From the NCBI RefSeq assembly GCF_020520425.1, contig NC_079491.1, positions 2,480,001-2,544,000 of the forward strand: a DNA stretch of 64,000 nucleotides, given 5' to 3'. This stretch comes from Spinacia oleracea (lineage: Eukaryota > Streptophyta > Magnoliopsida > Caryophyllales > Amaranthaceae). The position numbers and the translations under genes were made by a program. The notes beneath the pieces were generated by a model. The model did no database searches and was not told where the DNA came from. It saw nothing but the letters and a program-made list of their open reading frames with translations. Shown here one piece after another: positions 1 through 15,000 of the stretch; the first letter of the stretch is position 1, and every line of letters begins with the position of its first letter.

Positions 1-67
1 TTAATATAGGACATCACAATTTAGAAATCTTTGAATATAGTAAGGCTCTGATGATAAGTTAAATTAC

Positions 68-3000
68 CTGAATACAACTGCCCAACTGGGGAGATATCAC
101 CTTTTTTAGATTATCACGGATCATTCCATATATTTTCTCCACATATGCTGTTAACTGTTGTTTGAAAAGCAATGCAGGATATTTGGCTTCAATCTGGTTC
201 AAGGAGCTATTAGTTGCACCATTTGTTTCACCGTCAATAGAAGAAAGATCAACACCCCGAGGAAGTCCACGAAAAGTCTTGAAAGATATACGCAATATCT
301 CAGTACAAGTCGGCGGTACTAAGGTTTATTTTTAAATTTTTTTTCCGACATTATAAGGTACTTAAGGTGTTATGGAGAACAAAATAAACAGAAAAAGCTA
401 CTTTACCAGGGTCAAGTTCCTAAAGAGGCCAGATGAAGGGCGTCTTCGTTGTGGGGGAATTCCAGCTGCACCACCTGCTTTTAGTGTGCGAGTTAACAGC
501 AACAACAGGTATGACGTATTTGAAAGCCAGTATGCTAGTGTGTCGTTATTATCCTGAGCCTGAAATGTATGGAATTGGAAGGTTTATAAAAGTTTCATAC
601 AGGAAGAGGATATTGCAACTTGCAAGACATCATGTTTTCACGGTCCGTTTGGTAGCCGGTCATAAATGATGTCAATAGCAATGAATTTGTATGTAAATTT
701 GTAAGGAAAATCAATATCCATTCCCATGGTAATGCTAGTTCACTCAAAATTATCCCTTTTTCTTTATAAATTTCCATTACCATCCATTACCATTTGGGGA
801 GTGGTATTAGGTGGGAATGCAAATTTATGAAGAAAAACACAAAGTTTGAGACAAAATTTCATTACCATGGACATCATGATGTTATTTTCTTGCCAAATAT
901 AACAATAAGATTTATTCCCATTCCCACCATTTATTACCGGCTACCAAACAAACCGTCACTGTCACATGATTCTAACCTCTATCGCATGGCCTATTGTTTG
1001 AACGATTCTGTCAAAAATGCTTGTTCTCTCCACTTCAAATGATCTCCAGTGCCGTAGGCATTTAAATATGATACATGCTGCAATAGGTCGATCTTTGGCG
1101 AAGTCAAGTTGCTGAGCTATACATCGGATGAGCAATTCTTGGTTCTCCTGTTGTTTATCATTGAGTGCTTTCTGTGCTCTACCCTCTACCTCAGACGGAT
1201 CCTTTACGTGCAAGGATGTACTATTACGTAGTTCCTAACACATACGATATCAATTTGACCAATAAAGTTAGGTCAACAGCCTTAGTAATTAGAATTGATC
1301 AAAATGCAAATTTAAGAAGGGTGAAAAATAGTACCACACTTCTTGTGCTTTCAGTTCTCTGCAAGCAATCACAAAAAATATATACTTACGTAAGTTCCCA
1401 CAACCAAAAGATTTTTAAAACTGTGAAGGTGATGCAACAGTGAATATATTACCTGCATTAATGATCTAGAGCGTGCTGCCAAAAGCTTATTATTCTGTGC
1501 CATGGTTATAGCTTGTTGACGAAGAACTTTGTTCTCAGATTCTAAATTGGTAAGTCTGTCCTCAAGCCTAAATGAAATATAGTATAAGCATCAAGAGTAA
1601 CAACCATCAAAACATTCAGTGCATGGTTGGTATAAATCTAGGAAAGGAAATGGATTAGAAACATTTAACAAGGAGAAATGGTAATGTTAAGTGTTATCAT
1701 TATTTGTTGTTTGGTATACTCAAGGAAAGCAATCCTTGTATCATATTAGGGATTGAGGAGGGGAAAACTTTGTTACCGCAAGGTTAGGAGAGGTAACAAA
1801 TTGGTGGTAATGGTTACCCTTTGGAAATTGAGTGTGTTACCCATCTCTCATACCAAATAATAGGTAATGGAATTAGTTAATTGATTCAATTTTCAACACT
1901 TGAAAAGTGCTATACCAAACATGCTCTCAGTGTCAGAAAGGACATGTAGGGTTGTCCAGAAGTAGAGAGAAAGGACATATGAACAAGCAGAAAAAAGAGT
2001 GTACAATAAAACAATAGCAGATGAGGAATGATATCACGAGGACACATAGCATCTTTAAGGGGGAAAATCCGTACATCCAGCCCAAGGAAAGTGTAGGAGA
2101 ACCTTCTCTCTAGAGAAAACACTAATCTATCTACAGTAATAAGAGAAAACAAGTCCATTTCAGATTAACACTAATGTCTTGTGCCAAAATATGGTAATAG
2201 TTACTGGCCAACCAAAAGATGTTATTTCCCAAGAATTGAAGGAGATCAAATAAGATGGTACCTGAATATTAATACAATACAGAACACCCTAAAATAATTT
2301 TACACATCAGATAAATAAGATCATTTCCTAGGGATATTACAGAACCATCAGGGGAGAACAACAAGAATTTTTCCTTATCCATCCAATCTATCCAGTATCC
2401 TCCATTGCCTGTGACCTGTGTGTATTAATAAAGGAAAAATAAAAAGAATAGGAAAAGAGGGGGAAAGAACAAGCCTAGCAATTTTGGTAATTTTTTTTGG
2501 TGTTACCACCTGGTTCACCCTTGCCTGTGACATGTGGCCTAATCCGGGTTCGAGGCTAGTTCTAGGTAGATAGAGCAATTTTGGTAATGAAGCAATAAAT
2601 TTGAAAGAAGAACCTTGAGCGGGATTGTATTAGTCCATGGGATCACCACAACTCCACAAGCAAAAATGAAACAAGAACACTCAATACGACACAGATTTCC
2701 TTACATGTTTTGCTTAAGGATACATATGATTTGATTACTATGCAGAAATAGGTAATAATATATACTCCCTCCGTATTTTGAAAAGAGATACACTTTGACC
2801 GGCACATAGTTTTAGGAGAGAGTTGAATTTATTAAAATAAGATGAAAGTGGGGTAATGGTTGAATTATTTATTACATTAAAAAGATGATGTGATTAAGTG
2901 TGGGGACCACAAGAAAGAGAGAAATATTAATATAATGGAAGTGGAGACCAAAACATGTCAAAAAAGGGAAATGCATCTCTTTTTAAAATACAACCGTTTA

Positions 3001-6000
3001 AGAAAAGTGTATCTCTTTTTAAAATACAAAGGGAGTAATTAAAAAGTTCCTCCACTCAAAATTGCAACTCTGAGAGACAAATGACGATCAAACGTACAAA
3101 CTACTTAACAATACGAAGAACCACAGAATATTAAGAGTGTTGCCAATACAAACCTTGCACATTCCATATTCCAGGTAAGCTGTTTAACTGCACGATCTTG
3201 CCCATAGAGTTTCTGGAAATTTCTCTTCATAGAATCTAATGGTCATTAAGCTAGCTCAGGATGTAAGTAGTTTCCTACATGGCTATATCCCCTTAAATTT
3301 TACTTGAAATTCCGGTCAATATTCTTAGGTGCAAAGTGTTTTATTTGTTTGAAAAGAAGGAATGTCTACCAAACCTTGAGCAAGTTTGAAGAGAAAGGGG
3401 TTACTTGAAAAATACTCAGGAGTGTGTTTGTTGTTCTAAGCACCATTAAGTGATTTTCCCACTGAAAACTCCCTACCTTGGAAGTTATAGATACAGAAAA
3501 CATTAAAAAAAAATAAAAAATAAAAATCCCACACCGAAATATGATGCACCGGCCTTATCAATAGCACAATAACATGGATACAACAAATATATCCCATTGA
3601 GTGAATCAATCTAAGAGCGATACTGCAGCAGATAACAAGTTCTGAGATTCCCACAATATTTGGTACTCTGGTGACCATTTCACCAACTCTAGTTCCATTT
3701 GTTTTGTTGACCATTTCACCAATGATTTTTCCTATGAGAACGGGATACCTATTCAGCTCAATAGGGGTAACAAATGCAGAGCTAAGGGAAGGAAGGTATG
3801 ATGACTAATGAGTACTGAAAAAGCATCAAAGGCTACAAGAAAGAAGAGGACAGAATGGACAGAATAAGACAAAACTTACCAAGATAGGAGATCAAACGGA
3901 GATGAAAATTTGATGAGGTTGAATCGGACGATGCAGCTGTGAGCAGCCTTCAACTGGTACTGGTGTAGGAGGGGAAAATGTCATCTTTCTGAGCAATAGA
4001 GAAGAGCTTGTGCAAAAGTGTAGGAAGTGCAAGAGCCAAATCCCACTGGAGTCTAATTCAAAAGTAATTTTAAAGGGCGGGGCATACATCTATTTGGAGA
4101 ACTATGAAGCAAATAAATGTATTATTTTACGAATTACGAAGACCATTAAATGTCTGTCTGTAACTAGTTTCTCAGCTATTGCTAACATAACTTGAAAAAT
4201 GAGAGATGTGAAGAGTGATATGAATAGAATAGAAATGGAAAATGTAAAGAGCAAAGAGAGTTACTTTTATGAGCGGTAAAAAAAGGGAGGAAAGGGAAAT
4301 ATGGAAGAAGCGTGATTAGAACAAGAAAGGCATCAAACTAGTTTTTCAAAAATAAGCTGTGTATGATTGTAAAGGGAGATATCTGTCCATATATCTCTTA
4401 CCTAAGACGCTACCTTCTTCAAAACTTTGTCTCCCCTAAGCTGAACCTAACAGAAGGGTCTAATTCTTCAGAACATAACATCAAACAAGATATTCTTCAT
4501 GATTTGTTCGGTTTGTGTGACACAGTGACGGCAAGGTTATGAACAGATCATGGGTTCAACAATTTCAATATGAACAATTGATATTTACAGGTGCTAATTG
4601 GTAGATAATTGATAATCTGCATTTCATTTACATTCTACGGGTATCTATACACTTGGTCACCATCTAAGCTAACTGATGAGGATTTGGTAAGTTGACAAGA
4701 GGACAAGGGTTCTACTGAAAGACGGTGTTTCTCAGTCCAAGGTTTACTTTTTATGTAATCAGAAGGTAGGAAGAGAAACTTCCATCAGAAAAAGTCATCG
4801 AAGGCCCCCTCCTTATCACTTTCCCAGTTGTCAGCTCCTGCACAATGCACACATCGAGAGAAAAAAAAGAGAAATAAAGTTACTGTTGACATTCCTATAT
4901 AAGAAAATTGAAAAGCTGCTAATCAATGCAATACATGTTCCCTAGAATAAGAAATAGAGATCCACATGTGAAATGAACGGAGACTCAGTAGATTTCATTC
5001 CTTAGTATTAACGCTTTACTAGATCTGGTAAAGAGCCGAAATGACACCAGAAAAGCTGAGCTAACCTGAAGGTCCAGCATGCGTAAGATCCTGAACTATC
5101 TGGAAAACGTCAGGATTCAGGAAGGAGTAGTTTCCTGGACTTGAAGCAGGGGCTCGAGAAGATAAATCAGAAGCAGAGGATGAATTGTCAGAAGAAGAGG
5201 AAAAGACACCATGACGGGTGGTATCTCTCACTGTATGCTCCGAAGAACAACACAGGTTTGATGAGGCATGCAAAAGCAATTTCAGCTCCGAGAATTGGTT
5301 GGACATGCAAAATATCATCCTGAGACATGCTAAATCACATCTATAGTTAGTCACCACAACATGAATGAAATTCAATAACCAAAAGTTCCTTCAGTCACCT
5401 GCAATCATCTTCCCAACCTAAACAAAGAGTTCACCCATAAAAAAGGAATGTTTTCTTTTTTACTAGTTCCAACTTCCAACTCAGTAATTAGATTTTGGGA
5501 ATTCCTTCTTCGGTATGTGAGACAAACTATCAGAGTAATTTAATTACAAAATCATAATTTGACCTAATTTTATCTCGAGTTCAATTGGACCCGTAATTAT
5601 AACACTTTGATCAAATTTTGACTCTAATGTCAAAAGTGAAAACACCATAAAAATCCATAAAATTAGGAAGAAATTAAGTTGTTCAAAAAATTTATTCCAT
5701 AACAATCACATGCCCAAGAAAATGGAAGAAAAAGAACTTACGAGAAGGAAACTAACGATGTACATAAAGAAGGAAACAAAAGTGCAAAGCGAGATACCAA
5801 GACTAGTACACATCAATATACAACGGGAGGACAATCAATTCACATGACCAGAAGAAACTCAAAAATGCGGTTCATAGATTTTGTCAAAGAAGCACAAGCT
5901 TGTGAAAGATGGTACAAATTCCTTAGAAGACAGACACTTTTCTCTGACAGGTTTAGTACTCATATGTTTCCACCTGACTAGCAAATTGCTTCAACAATTT

Positions 6001-9000
6001 GGCGTATAGCCTTTGTTAATCTTTTTGAAACAGACACATCCTTGGGTAAGCCAACTAAGTCGAAAAATGTTCTAGCAAAGACATAAGTGCTCAAGAGACC
6101 CTTCAACTCATTCTCCTTCACCTTATGGAGACTTCGCTTGATTGCCAGAACTTCCTTTTTGGCAAATCCACGACAAAAATCTTATCATTTCCAATTGCGT
6201 AAGCGTAGAAACTTCGCTTGATTGCTAGAACCTGAACTTCCTTTTTGGCAAATCCACGACAAAAATCTTATCATTTCCAATTGCGTAAGCATAGAAGAAA
6301 CTTTAGGAGCTTCACACTTGCCAATAAACTCTATGCTACTTAAGCAACCTGCCAAAATGTTTAACCTAGAGCAACTTCTTTGCTATTCTGGTTTTACATC
6401 GGCCTTCTAAAATTTCAGACCAATTCCAGGAGCTGTATGCCTGTATATGACTTCTGAATAGGCAGTCATACATAGATCTAAAGGGTGTAAGGTTCTAGCT
6501 TATGCTTTCAATCTCAATCATCAATTAGCCGATCACCAGACCCTCTCAAAATAGAGCATGTCAAAAGAAAGATATCAGTCACCCTAGATTCCTAGGACAT
6601 ATTATGCACTTTAGTTGATAAAGATTGAAGGCAAAGTAATACTCTAACTTCATCACAAAACCTTTGAGCTTGTTCACGAATTTCTTCAATTTTCAAAAAA
6701 AATCAGTAGTCATGGAAAAACCACCAGGTCAATAATCAATTACTCATGGACAGACTAATAAATCTGTAGGTTGAAGGCATCCTAAAAAAGTAGTTGTGCA
6801 AATGGGAGATGAGGAAGTGGGAGAGTATCAAAATACAATTAGGGAAATCTTTGGCGTTTGATCATTTTCATAACAAGGGTGCTGCTCGCATTAAAAAGCG
6901 TGTTGCATTTAATAACAAGGAACTCTTCTAAATGTTGCTCCTCACTTAAGCCTTCTCAGCGGGAAATATCAAAACCCACTCCAATAGAACTCCTAAAAAG
7001 GAGCACGTAACATTAGAAATTTAGATGAACAAAACAGGAAGAAATCAATGGGCATTCCTATTGCAAAATAAGGCCTTTTCCATACCATCTAATCTCCGAA
7101 AGACTCCCTCAAAACCATGTTACTTATGGGATTATATCTACTAAAGGAACCCCTGAGTAAGAGGAAAGTTAAATTCTTACACCCTGTCACAGACAAGAAT
7201 CTATAAAGAGTTTTTAATCCAGAGCACAGTCAAATATTTGCAGTAACTAGAAAGTGAACACATTCCTGAAATTAGTAAATTTATCCAAGTCACCAAGAAG
7301 AAACAAGGCAATATCCTTAGCACATTGCAAATCAGAAACAACCAACTCTACACCTCCTGATTTTTAGAGTATCTATACAATCATGCTCGACTTTCTTTGA
7401 GATGATACATATCAAGACATCCAACATTAAGAAAGAAAAGGAGACAAAGGACCTCTTGCCAAAACTCAAGAAGCTCCAACAACTCCTTGGGGCCTCAATC
7501 AACCAACACCGAGACATATAATGAAGTGTAACACCCCTAAATCCACCGTCTCCAACTAAAACCATTCTAATCCTAGACTTCAACACGAATACTCTAACAC
7601 ACGTCACTATCTCATGTGCTTTTTCTAAATCACACGATCCTAAAAAGCTACAGACGGAAATTATATTGATATGATCAATATTTATTCTCTGGAAGAGAAA
7701 GAAAGGATACAAAGCTACTTACTTTACACACCTTTTATTCCCACACAAGGAAGGATGTGTTTTTAATTTAATTTTCATCATACTTCTCATCAATTAAGTC
7801 GGTTGATCAGGTAAATATATTTCTCTCATAAACTTCCAAGTCATCTAGTATATAGTTTACATTATCTAATTACTTAAAGTCTATAGTCTTGCAAAATGGG
7901 GTTACTATTTGAATGAAGAAAACTCAGAAATTTCAACATCGCCTAGTTTCACAAAACAAAATTTAATATTACCTATTAAGAGACTCCTGAAGTTGATGAA
8001 CTCTTCTTTCTGTTTCTTCTAATTTCCTATGTTTCTCTTCACTTGATTCATGGGCTTCTTTATACATCCTTTCCCACTCATCAGATCTTTGTCCTTCTGA
8101 CTCTAATGAGGCCTGCATAGCATAAAGAGGAGAATCCTCTAAAATCAAAGAGAAGAAAAAAGATATTGCAAACAATAGTTATAAAGGGCCACACAAAGCC
8201 CACAACATCTGCAGATACGCCCTGAAAATATGTTATTCCCACAAAACTAGCAAATGTGAGGAAGGCATATGATGGAAGCACTTGAAAGATTTAAAGATTA
8301 AGGTGGTGGAGTGATGCAAGCATTTAAACAGAAGCAAAACACATTTTTTTTAACTACATAAGAAGAAAACACATTTAATTTGAAAACGATGATTATACCA
8401 AGAGAAACATGCAAGAGAAATCAATAGCCCAAGCTGGTGGCAAAATCTACCTTTAGATTGTTTATCTCTGCAGTTAGAGTCTCGATTTTTTCAGTATCTT
8501 CAACTGTAACTGGGGTTTCTTTGACAACAGATGCCGCCGCTGCTGCCTCTATGACTGCTTTCTGAGCAGTCTCACGCTCCTTGATAAGCGAGTTATTTGT
8601 CTCATCAATTCTCTCCTGCATTTCTTGCAAAGATTGCTGTAACTTTGCTATTTCATTATCCTTAGACTCTTCCAGATCCGTCTGCACAGAATCATAAAAA
8701 CAATAAACTTATGGTTTGAGCTGGGATGACAATCCAAAACTCCAACACAATCAAGGATGAGATTCCAGCCACAACATGTGGATCAGAAAGACAATTCTTC
8801 ATGGAACCTTGATTTCCATATGGACTTTCATGATTAAGAATTTGGGATTTTAGTCATTTTAACAGCACCTTGATCATTTACACTGCCTCAAAATCTGACA
8901 GAGTACTGGGTGGTGAAAGCCATCTAGGATGTTCATGTTCATTTGCATATGTATTTATAAAACACTTGCTCACACTAACTCTTCATTCCCCTTTTCTCTC

Positions 9001-12000
9001 TATGCATCATTATTAGGAGAAAAAGGTGCCTGTAATAGTAAACAAAATTGTCTGGCACTACTGCTTTGTGCAGAAACCAGAAGTAATACCAATACTGTGC
9101 TCTAAGAAGCCAGGAAAAATTCTATCCAGAGAAGTGAGATGTGTGCAACTGTGCATGAGGAAATTTAAACGTGTATGCTCTGATCATGGTATATGAGCTT
9201 GTGTAGAAACTAAGATCTTAGAAGTAGACTTCTTAGGGTGCACAGAGAAGCTTGAGGAAATTTAAACGTGTATGCTCTGATCATGGTATGCGAGCTTGTG
9301 TAGAAACTAAGATCTTAGAAGTAGACTTCTTAGGGTGCACAGAGAAGCTTGAGTTTCCCAGTTATTGTCATGGATAACTTGGATATTTATTACATGAGCT
9401 TGCTAGAGGAAACGGACATGTAGGCTCGAGTCGCGATGGATTTGAAAGTATTCATGGTGGTTTTGGGTATGGGGAGCGGAATGAAGCGGGAAATGCTATT
9501 TTGGATTTTGCATTGGCATATGACTTGGGTATAATGAACACTTGGTTTGAGAAAAGAGAATCTCACCTAGTAACCTATAGGAGTGGAGATAATGCGAGTC
9601 AGATTGACTTCTTTTTAGTAAGGAATGCTTTGAGACAGTGCTACACCAATTGTAAGGTGATTCCGGGTGAGAGTACAGCAACCCAACATAGACTTGTGGT
9701 ACTTGATTTTCGAGGTAGAAGTTATATAAGAAAGAGAAGACCACTAGTGGAGCCTAGGATCAAGTGGTGGAAACTTCAAGGGGAGCAACAACTAAAATTC
9801 GTGGAAAAGGTGGCAAGTGAAGGTATTTGGGTCGGGGATATGGATTTGGATATAGACTCATTATGGACAAGAATGGAGCACACCCTAAAGGGAGTGGCGA
9901 AAGAGATCCTAGGGGAATCTAAAGGAATCATGCCACCAAGTAAGGACACATCTTGGTGGAACGAAGTTGTGCAACAAGCTATAAAGAGCAAACGAGAATG
10001 CTATAAAGAGTTGGGAAAATGTAGAAGTGATGAGAACTACGAGAAGTACAAGGAGGCTAAAAGGGAAGCAAAGAAGGCCGTAAGAGAGGCTAGAGCAAAG
10101 GTGAATCGGGATCTTTACGCAAGATTGGATACAAAGGAAGGTGAAAAAGATATCTATAGACTTGCTCGAATGAGAGATAGAAAGACGCGAGACATCGGGA
10201 GGATTAAATGTGTGAAAGATGTTGATCAAAAAGTTATGGTGGGAGATAAGGAAATCAAGGATAGATGGAAGTTCTACTTTGATAGCTTGTTCAACGGGGA
10301 TCAAGGGCGCGATATTGGGGATACAAATATCCCTAGGGATATGGTTAACCTAGACTTTATGCGAAGAATTCAAAAGAGAGAAGTCGAAATGGCACTGAAA
10401 AAGATGGGACGCAAGAGGGCAGTGGGGCCCGATGGTATACCTATCGAAGTCTGGAGATGCTTGGGAGAGAGAGGGGTTGTATGGTTAACAACTCTTTTCA
10501 ACAAGATTTGGGGAAGTAATAGGATGCCATTAGAGTGGAGGAAGAGTACTATTATCCCCTTGTATAAGAATAAGGGTGATGTCCAAGATTGTGCCAACTA
10601 TCGAGGAATCAGACTAATGAGTCATACTATGAAACTTTGGGAGCGGATTATTGAGCAAAGACTGAGGAAAACTGTGAAAATTTCGGAGAACCAGTTTGGA
10701 TTTATGCCTGGGAGATCGACTATGGAGGCCATTCATCTTATAAGGCAACTAATGGAGAATTATCGGGATAAGAAGAAGGACTTACATATGGTTTTCATAG
10801 ATTTGGAGAAGGCGTATGACAAGGTACCAAGGGAAATCCTTTGGTGGGCATTAAGTAAGAAAGGAATACCGAGGAAGTATATTGATATCATCAAGGACAT
10901 GTATGAGGGAGTTAGCACGAGTGTGAGAACTAGTGTTGGTAAGACCGAAGAATTCCCCATTACGATTGGAGTGCATCAAGGTTCCGCACTTAGCCCGTTT
11001 CTTTTTGCTATAGTCATGGACGAATTGACGAGGTCAATCCAAGATGGTATTCTCTGGTGCATGATGTTTGCAGATGATATTGTGTTGATTGATGAAACAA
11101 AAGGAGTGGAAAGTAAGTTGGAGTTATGGAGACAAACGTTGGAATCTCGGGGTTTTAGGCTAAGTAGAAACAAGACGGAATATATGGGGTGTAAGTTTAG
11201 TGGAGTCCAAGATAGAGAGACAGGGGAGATTAGATGGGAAAATTGTCCAAGGCTCTGAAACGTTCCGTTATTTAGGATCTATTATCCAAAAGGATGTAGA
11301 ATTGGATGGCGATGTGGCCCATAGAATCAAAGCAGGTTGGTTGAAGTGGAAAGGTGCCACGGGGTTCCTATGTGATTCAGGCATGCCCCAAAGATTGAAG
11401 GGAAAATTTCACCGCACGGCAATTCGACCGGCTTTGTTATACGGCACAGAATGCTGGGCAGTGAAACATTGTCACGTGCACAAGATGAATGTGGCGGAGA
11501 TGCGCATGTTACGTTGGATGTGTGGGCATACAAGAAAGGATCGTTTGAGGAATGAGATTATTAGGAAGAAAGTAGGGGTTGCACCGATTGAGTTTAAGAT
11601 GATGGAAAATCGTTTACGATGGTTTGGACATGTGAGCAGAAGACCAAGTGATGCCCCGGTTAGGAGGATAGAAGGGTGGCAAAGTGATAGAATTGCAAGG
11701 GGTAGGGGAAGACCTAAGAAAACTTGGAGGAAGTTGATTGAGCACGATATGAGCTTTCTTGGGATTGAGGAAAATATGGCGTTGGATAGGACATAGTGGA
11801 GGGAGAGAATATACATTGATGACTTCAGTTGATTTATACAGTTTTCATGTTTTTGTTTCTTTCTATTTTTATTTTATTTTTTATTCTTATTTTTATTTTT
11901 ATTTTATTTTTAAAATTCTTTTAATTTTTTTTTTTAATTTACATGCTATTTTGAAATATACTTATTTTACTTATTCATTTATTTTAAACTTTACTTATTT

Positions 12001-15000
12001 TTTATTATCTCTTACAATATTTCTTCTATAATATATATACATTTTTCTCTTATCTTACTTTCATTAATTCCACTTTCTCTTCCTTGTTTTTCTTATTACT
12101 TCTTGCTCCTTTTTTGTTTGGTGACGATCTCCTACGACTATTCATGTTAGCCGACCCCAAATCATTTTGGGACTAAGGCTTTGTTGTTGTTGTTGTTGTT
12201 GAGCTTGCTAGAGGAACAAAGAATTTATTAAACATGGAGATTTTATTATATTCTTTATGAATGGTTGATTTTCCCTATGTGGTTTTTTTAGCTGATTGTC
12301 TTCACAAAAAAATCTAGCTTTACCCGTTTCAGGTAAAATGGACTTTAGAGAAATTTATCTGACAGCTTCTCTAAGGTTGCTAATTTGTAAACCTTTTCCC
12401 CCATCAAGGGACACTTTATCTTCTTAATTTTCACACTTTCTTCAACATAATTATTCTCAGTATATGCGCAAAAGAAAATCCTCCAAATTTTGTGGAGATA
12501 TCTCTTTGAATAGAAGAACTGACTAAATTATGTATCATGGTCAAGCTATGAATCAGTACCTAGCACTTCAAGTTCAAAGCATATTACTGGTATCTAGAAA
12601 GTCTATGATGTATATTACCCGTAAGCGTTTCTCAAGCTGTAGACGCCACGTGAGTTCTTCAACCTTCTTTTCAAGTTTATCCTTTGCTTCTTTAAGTGCC
12701 CCTGTTTCTTTCGAAGCCTTGAAAAAAATTGGAAAATGCACATCAGTAGAATATTAATACCCTGGCGTAAGTACAAGACCGATGGGGTTCAGAAAAAATA
12801 AAACAAAATCCGGAAACTCCGTGTATTTGTAATGCATCAGGTATAGGGATGAGACTAATAAGCCAACTATGTATAGAGCATCTGTTTCAAAAATTTAATA
12901 CAAGACAGTGTAAGGCAAAATCACTGTTCTGCCTGGTATAACTGCTCAAATTAGTACCAGTACAACACAACTAAACCCCACGAATGTAAAACTGCAAATA
13001 GTGAAGAAATATGGAAGTTTATACAACCAACTGGCAGATTATTTCGATTCATTCTTTGAGCTTTACCTAAAGATGATCATTGCCAGCTTAGTAAAAAACT
13101 TTAATTTTTTTTACAGTTTTCATTTGTTTCTTTTGGTAGGTCTGCTCGCAAGGAGGTTAAGGGATTATTCCAAAACATTTTTCTTGGTTAGTTGTTTGTA
13201 AAGGTTGGATCTCAAGTATTAATTGGAGCCTATTAAACAAGAAGTCGTTAAAGAAGCCTCCTAATACTTTGCCATTTCCTATGAAATTCAAATCTCAAAG
13301 TTTTTGTAGAATTTTGAATAGACACGAAAGAAGGAAAGCACAAACATAAAGTTCTTACCAGTTACCATATATTTCTGTAAATATCAAAAACCAAACAAAA
13401 CACATACCATCTTCAGCTTTCTCAGTTCTTTTCGGGCTAGCCGCCCCCTCCATCTACATTGTGTAAGAACTGCTGCCCATTTGAGCTTCTTATAGTAGGA
13501 ATATGCTAGGTGGCATCGCCAAAAAGCCTGTGAAAATTTGGACAAAAAACAAACATTATTTAAACACTTGTCGAGACTTTGACCAACTAAGGCAAGGAAA
13601 TGTAATAACCTGCATAATCTTCGCGGCTTTTGTTTGCTTCCTAAATCTAAAGTCATTGCGAGCAGCCAAGACCCTAGACCCTGTTTGTAAGGTGAGTGCT
13701 GAGAAGTGCACTCGTGTATAAGATTTTCTGCACAAATGTCTACGCAAATTCTTCTGAAGCTTTATGGAAGCCGCCTCTCTTCTCATGTTTTCAAAAATCT
13801 TGCAAGCAAGTCTTCCTGCAAGTGTGAATACGAGTGGGAGAAAAAAAAAGATAAGAGAGATACACAATGTCTCATTATTGTAAGAAAAAAATTGATTGAA
13901 TTTCCAAGGGGCATACTCCTCCATAATGTTTGTATTAAAATGGCAGTCGTGCGCAAAGCAAGAAAATGTTGACGGGAAATATGAGTTCTGATTTTCCTTT
14001 GAATAGTCCTCGCAGCATTGCTAAGTTTCTCTGCTCTGCGTGCATCCAACTCAGCCATTTGACCAGCTCTCAAAAAAACTTTGGTTTTCCCAATCTGCAA
14101 TTATCAAGACAATTGGATACGTGAAGAGGCTGAACTAAGAACTCCCTACTAGAAAATAAGAGTTTGTAACTTGCTTGCAGTGTATCATATTGTTCAGGTA
14201 GTGACACAAGAAATTCAAACAGTTTCATATATTTTTCCGTTTTCAGGTGGTGAAATACAAGTTTTAAATACTTTTAGGTGGTAAAATACAAGTTTTAAAT
14301 ACTTTTAGGTGGTAAAATACAAGTTTTAGTTTTTTAGGTGGTAAAAAACAATTTTTCGATTTTTTTAGGTGGTAAAAAACAATTTATCCTAAAACAAAAT
14401 GTTATGGCGCTTTATATACTAATTGTGAGAGCAAAGTAAAAGGTGGATATAATTTTAAAAGGGTACAGAATAGTGATTCAATAACCTGGTAACCAGTTAA
14501 CCCCATCTTTTCCAAAATCTTTGAGCATACGACCTTTTCAGCATCACTGGACAGAAGCAGAGTGCACAAGAACTTCAATTAATTGCACAAAATCAACAGA
14601 AATCATGAGAAACTATAGGTATGGAAGAAGACTCATACTTTGCTTTTACAATTTCGGGAGCAAGAAGTTTGAATCGACTAATGAATTCAAAAAATGTCCT
14701 GCGTGTTGGGTATCCAGCACAGCTGATCCTAATCGCTTCTAGAACACCCTAAACAGAAGAGTTAGTACAGAAAGGTACAGAAAAAAAAGGAATCATTAAA
14801 CTGCCTATGTATAGATATTGTACTCACACCACAGCGCAGTTGCTGCATGACATTCGTATTCTCGAATATAGCAGGCTTAAGAAGATTATTTGGCTTTACA
14901 CATCTGATGTAGTGTGGTTCTGTAGAATTTAGTGTTTCCATCAGTTGTTGTAGTTGAAGCTGGATCAGAATGTTTAAGAAGTTAAGCCTTCGCTATGAAT

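Larger units (their letters stand above)
1568..7972 (-). other. Myosin intron 25, 6.4 kb
   Basis: The flanking exons (7973-8112 and 1453-1567) join in phase into one coiled-coil run (QESLNR followed by [10 protein letters not shown]). The intron is therefore real and no further myosin exon is needed within it. Apart from the elements listed separately (MITEs, SINE fragment, exons A and B, the tandem duplication) I see nothing supported. In particular, a 126-codon open frame near 7332-7712 shows no protein-like features. Confidence 0.8.

Noticed and set aside
7332..7712. 126-codon minus-strand open frame in myosin intron 25
   Set aside because: No recognisable motif, poor composition, no splice-compatible neighbour.
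9496..11816. Several minus-strand open frames opposite the LINE
   Set aside because: Shadows of the long reverse transcriptase frame on the plus strand.
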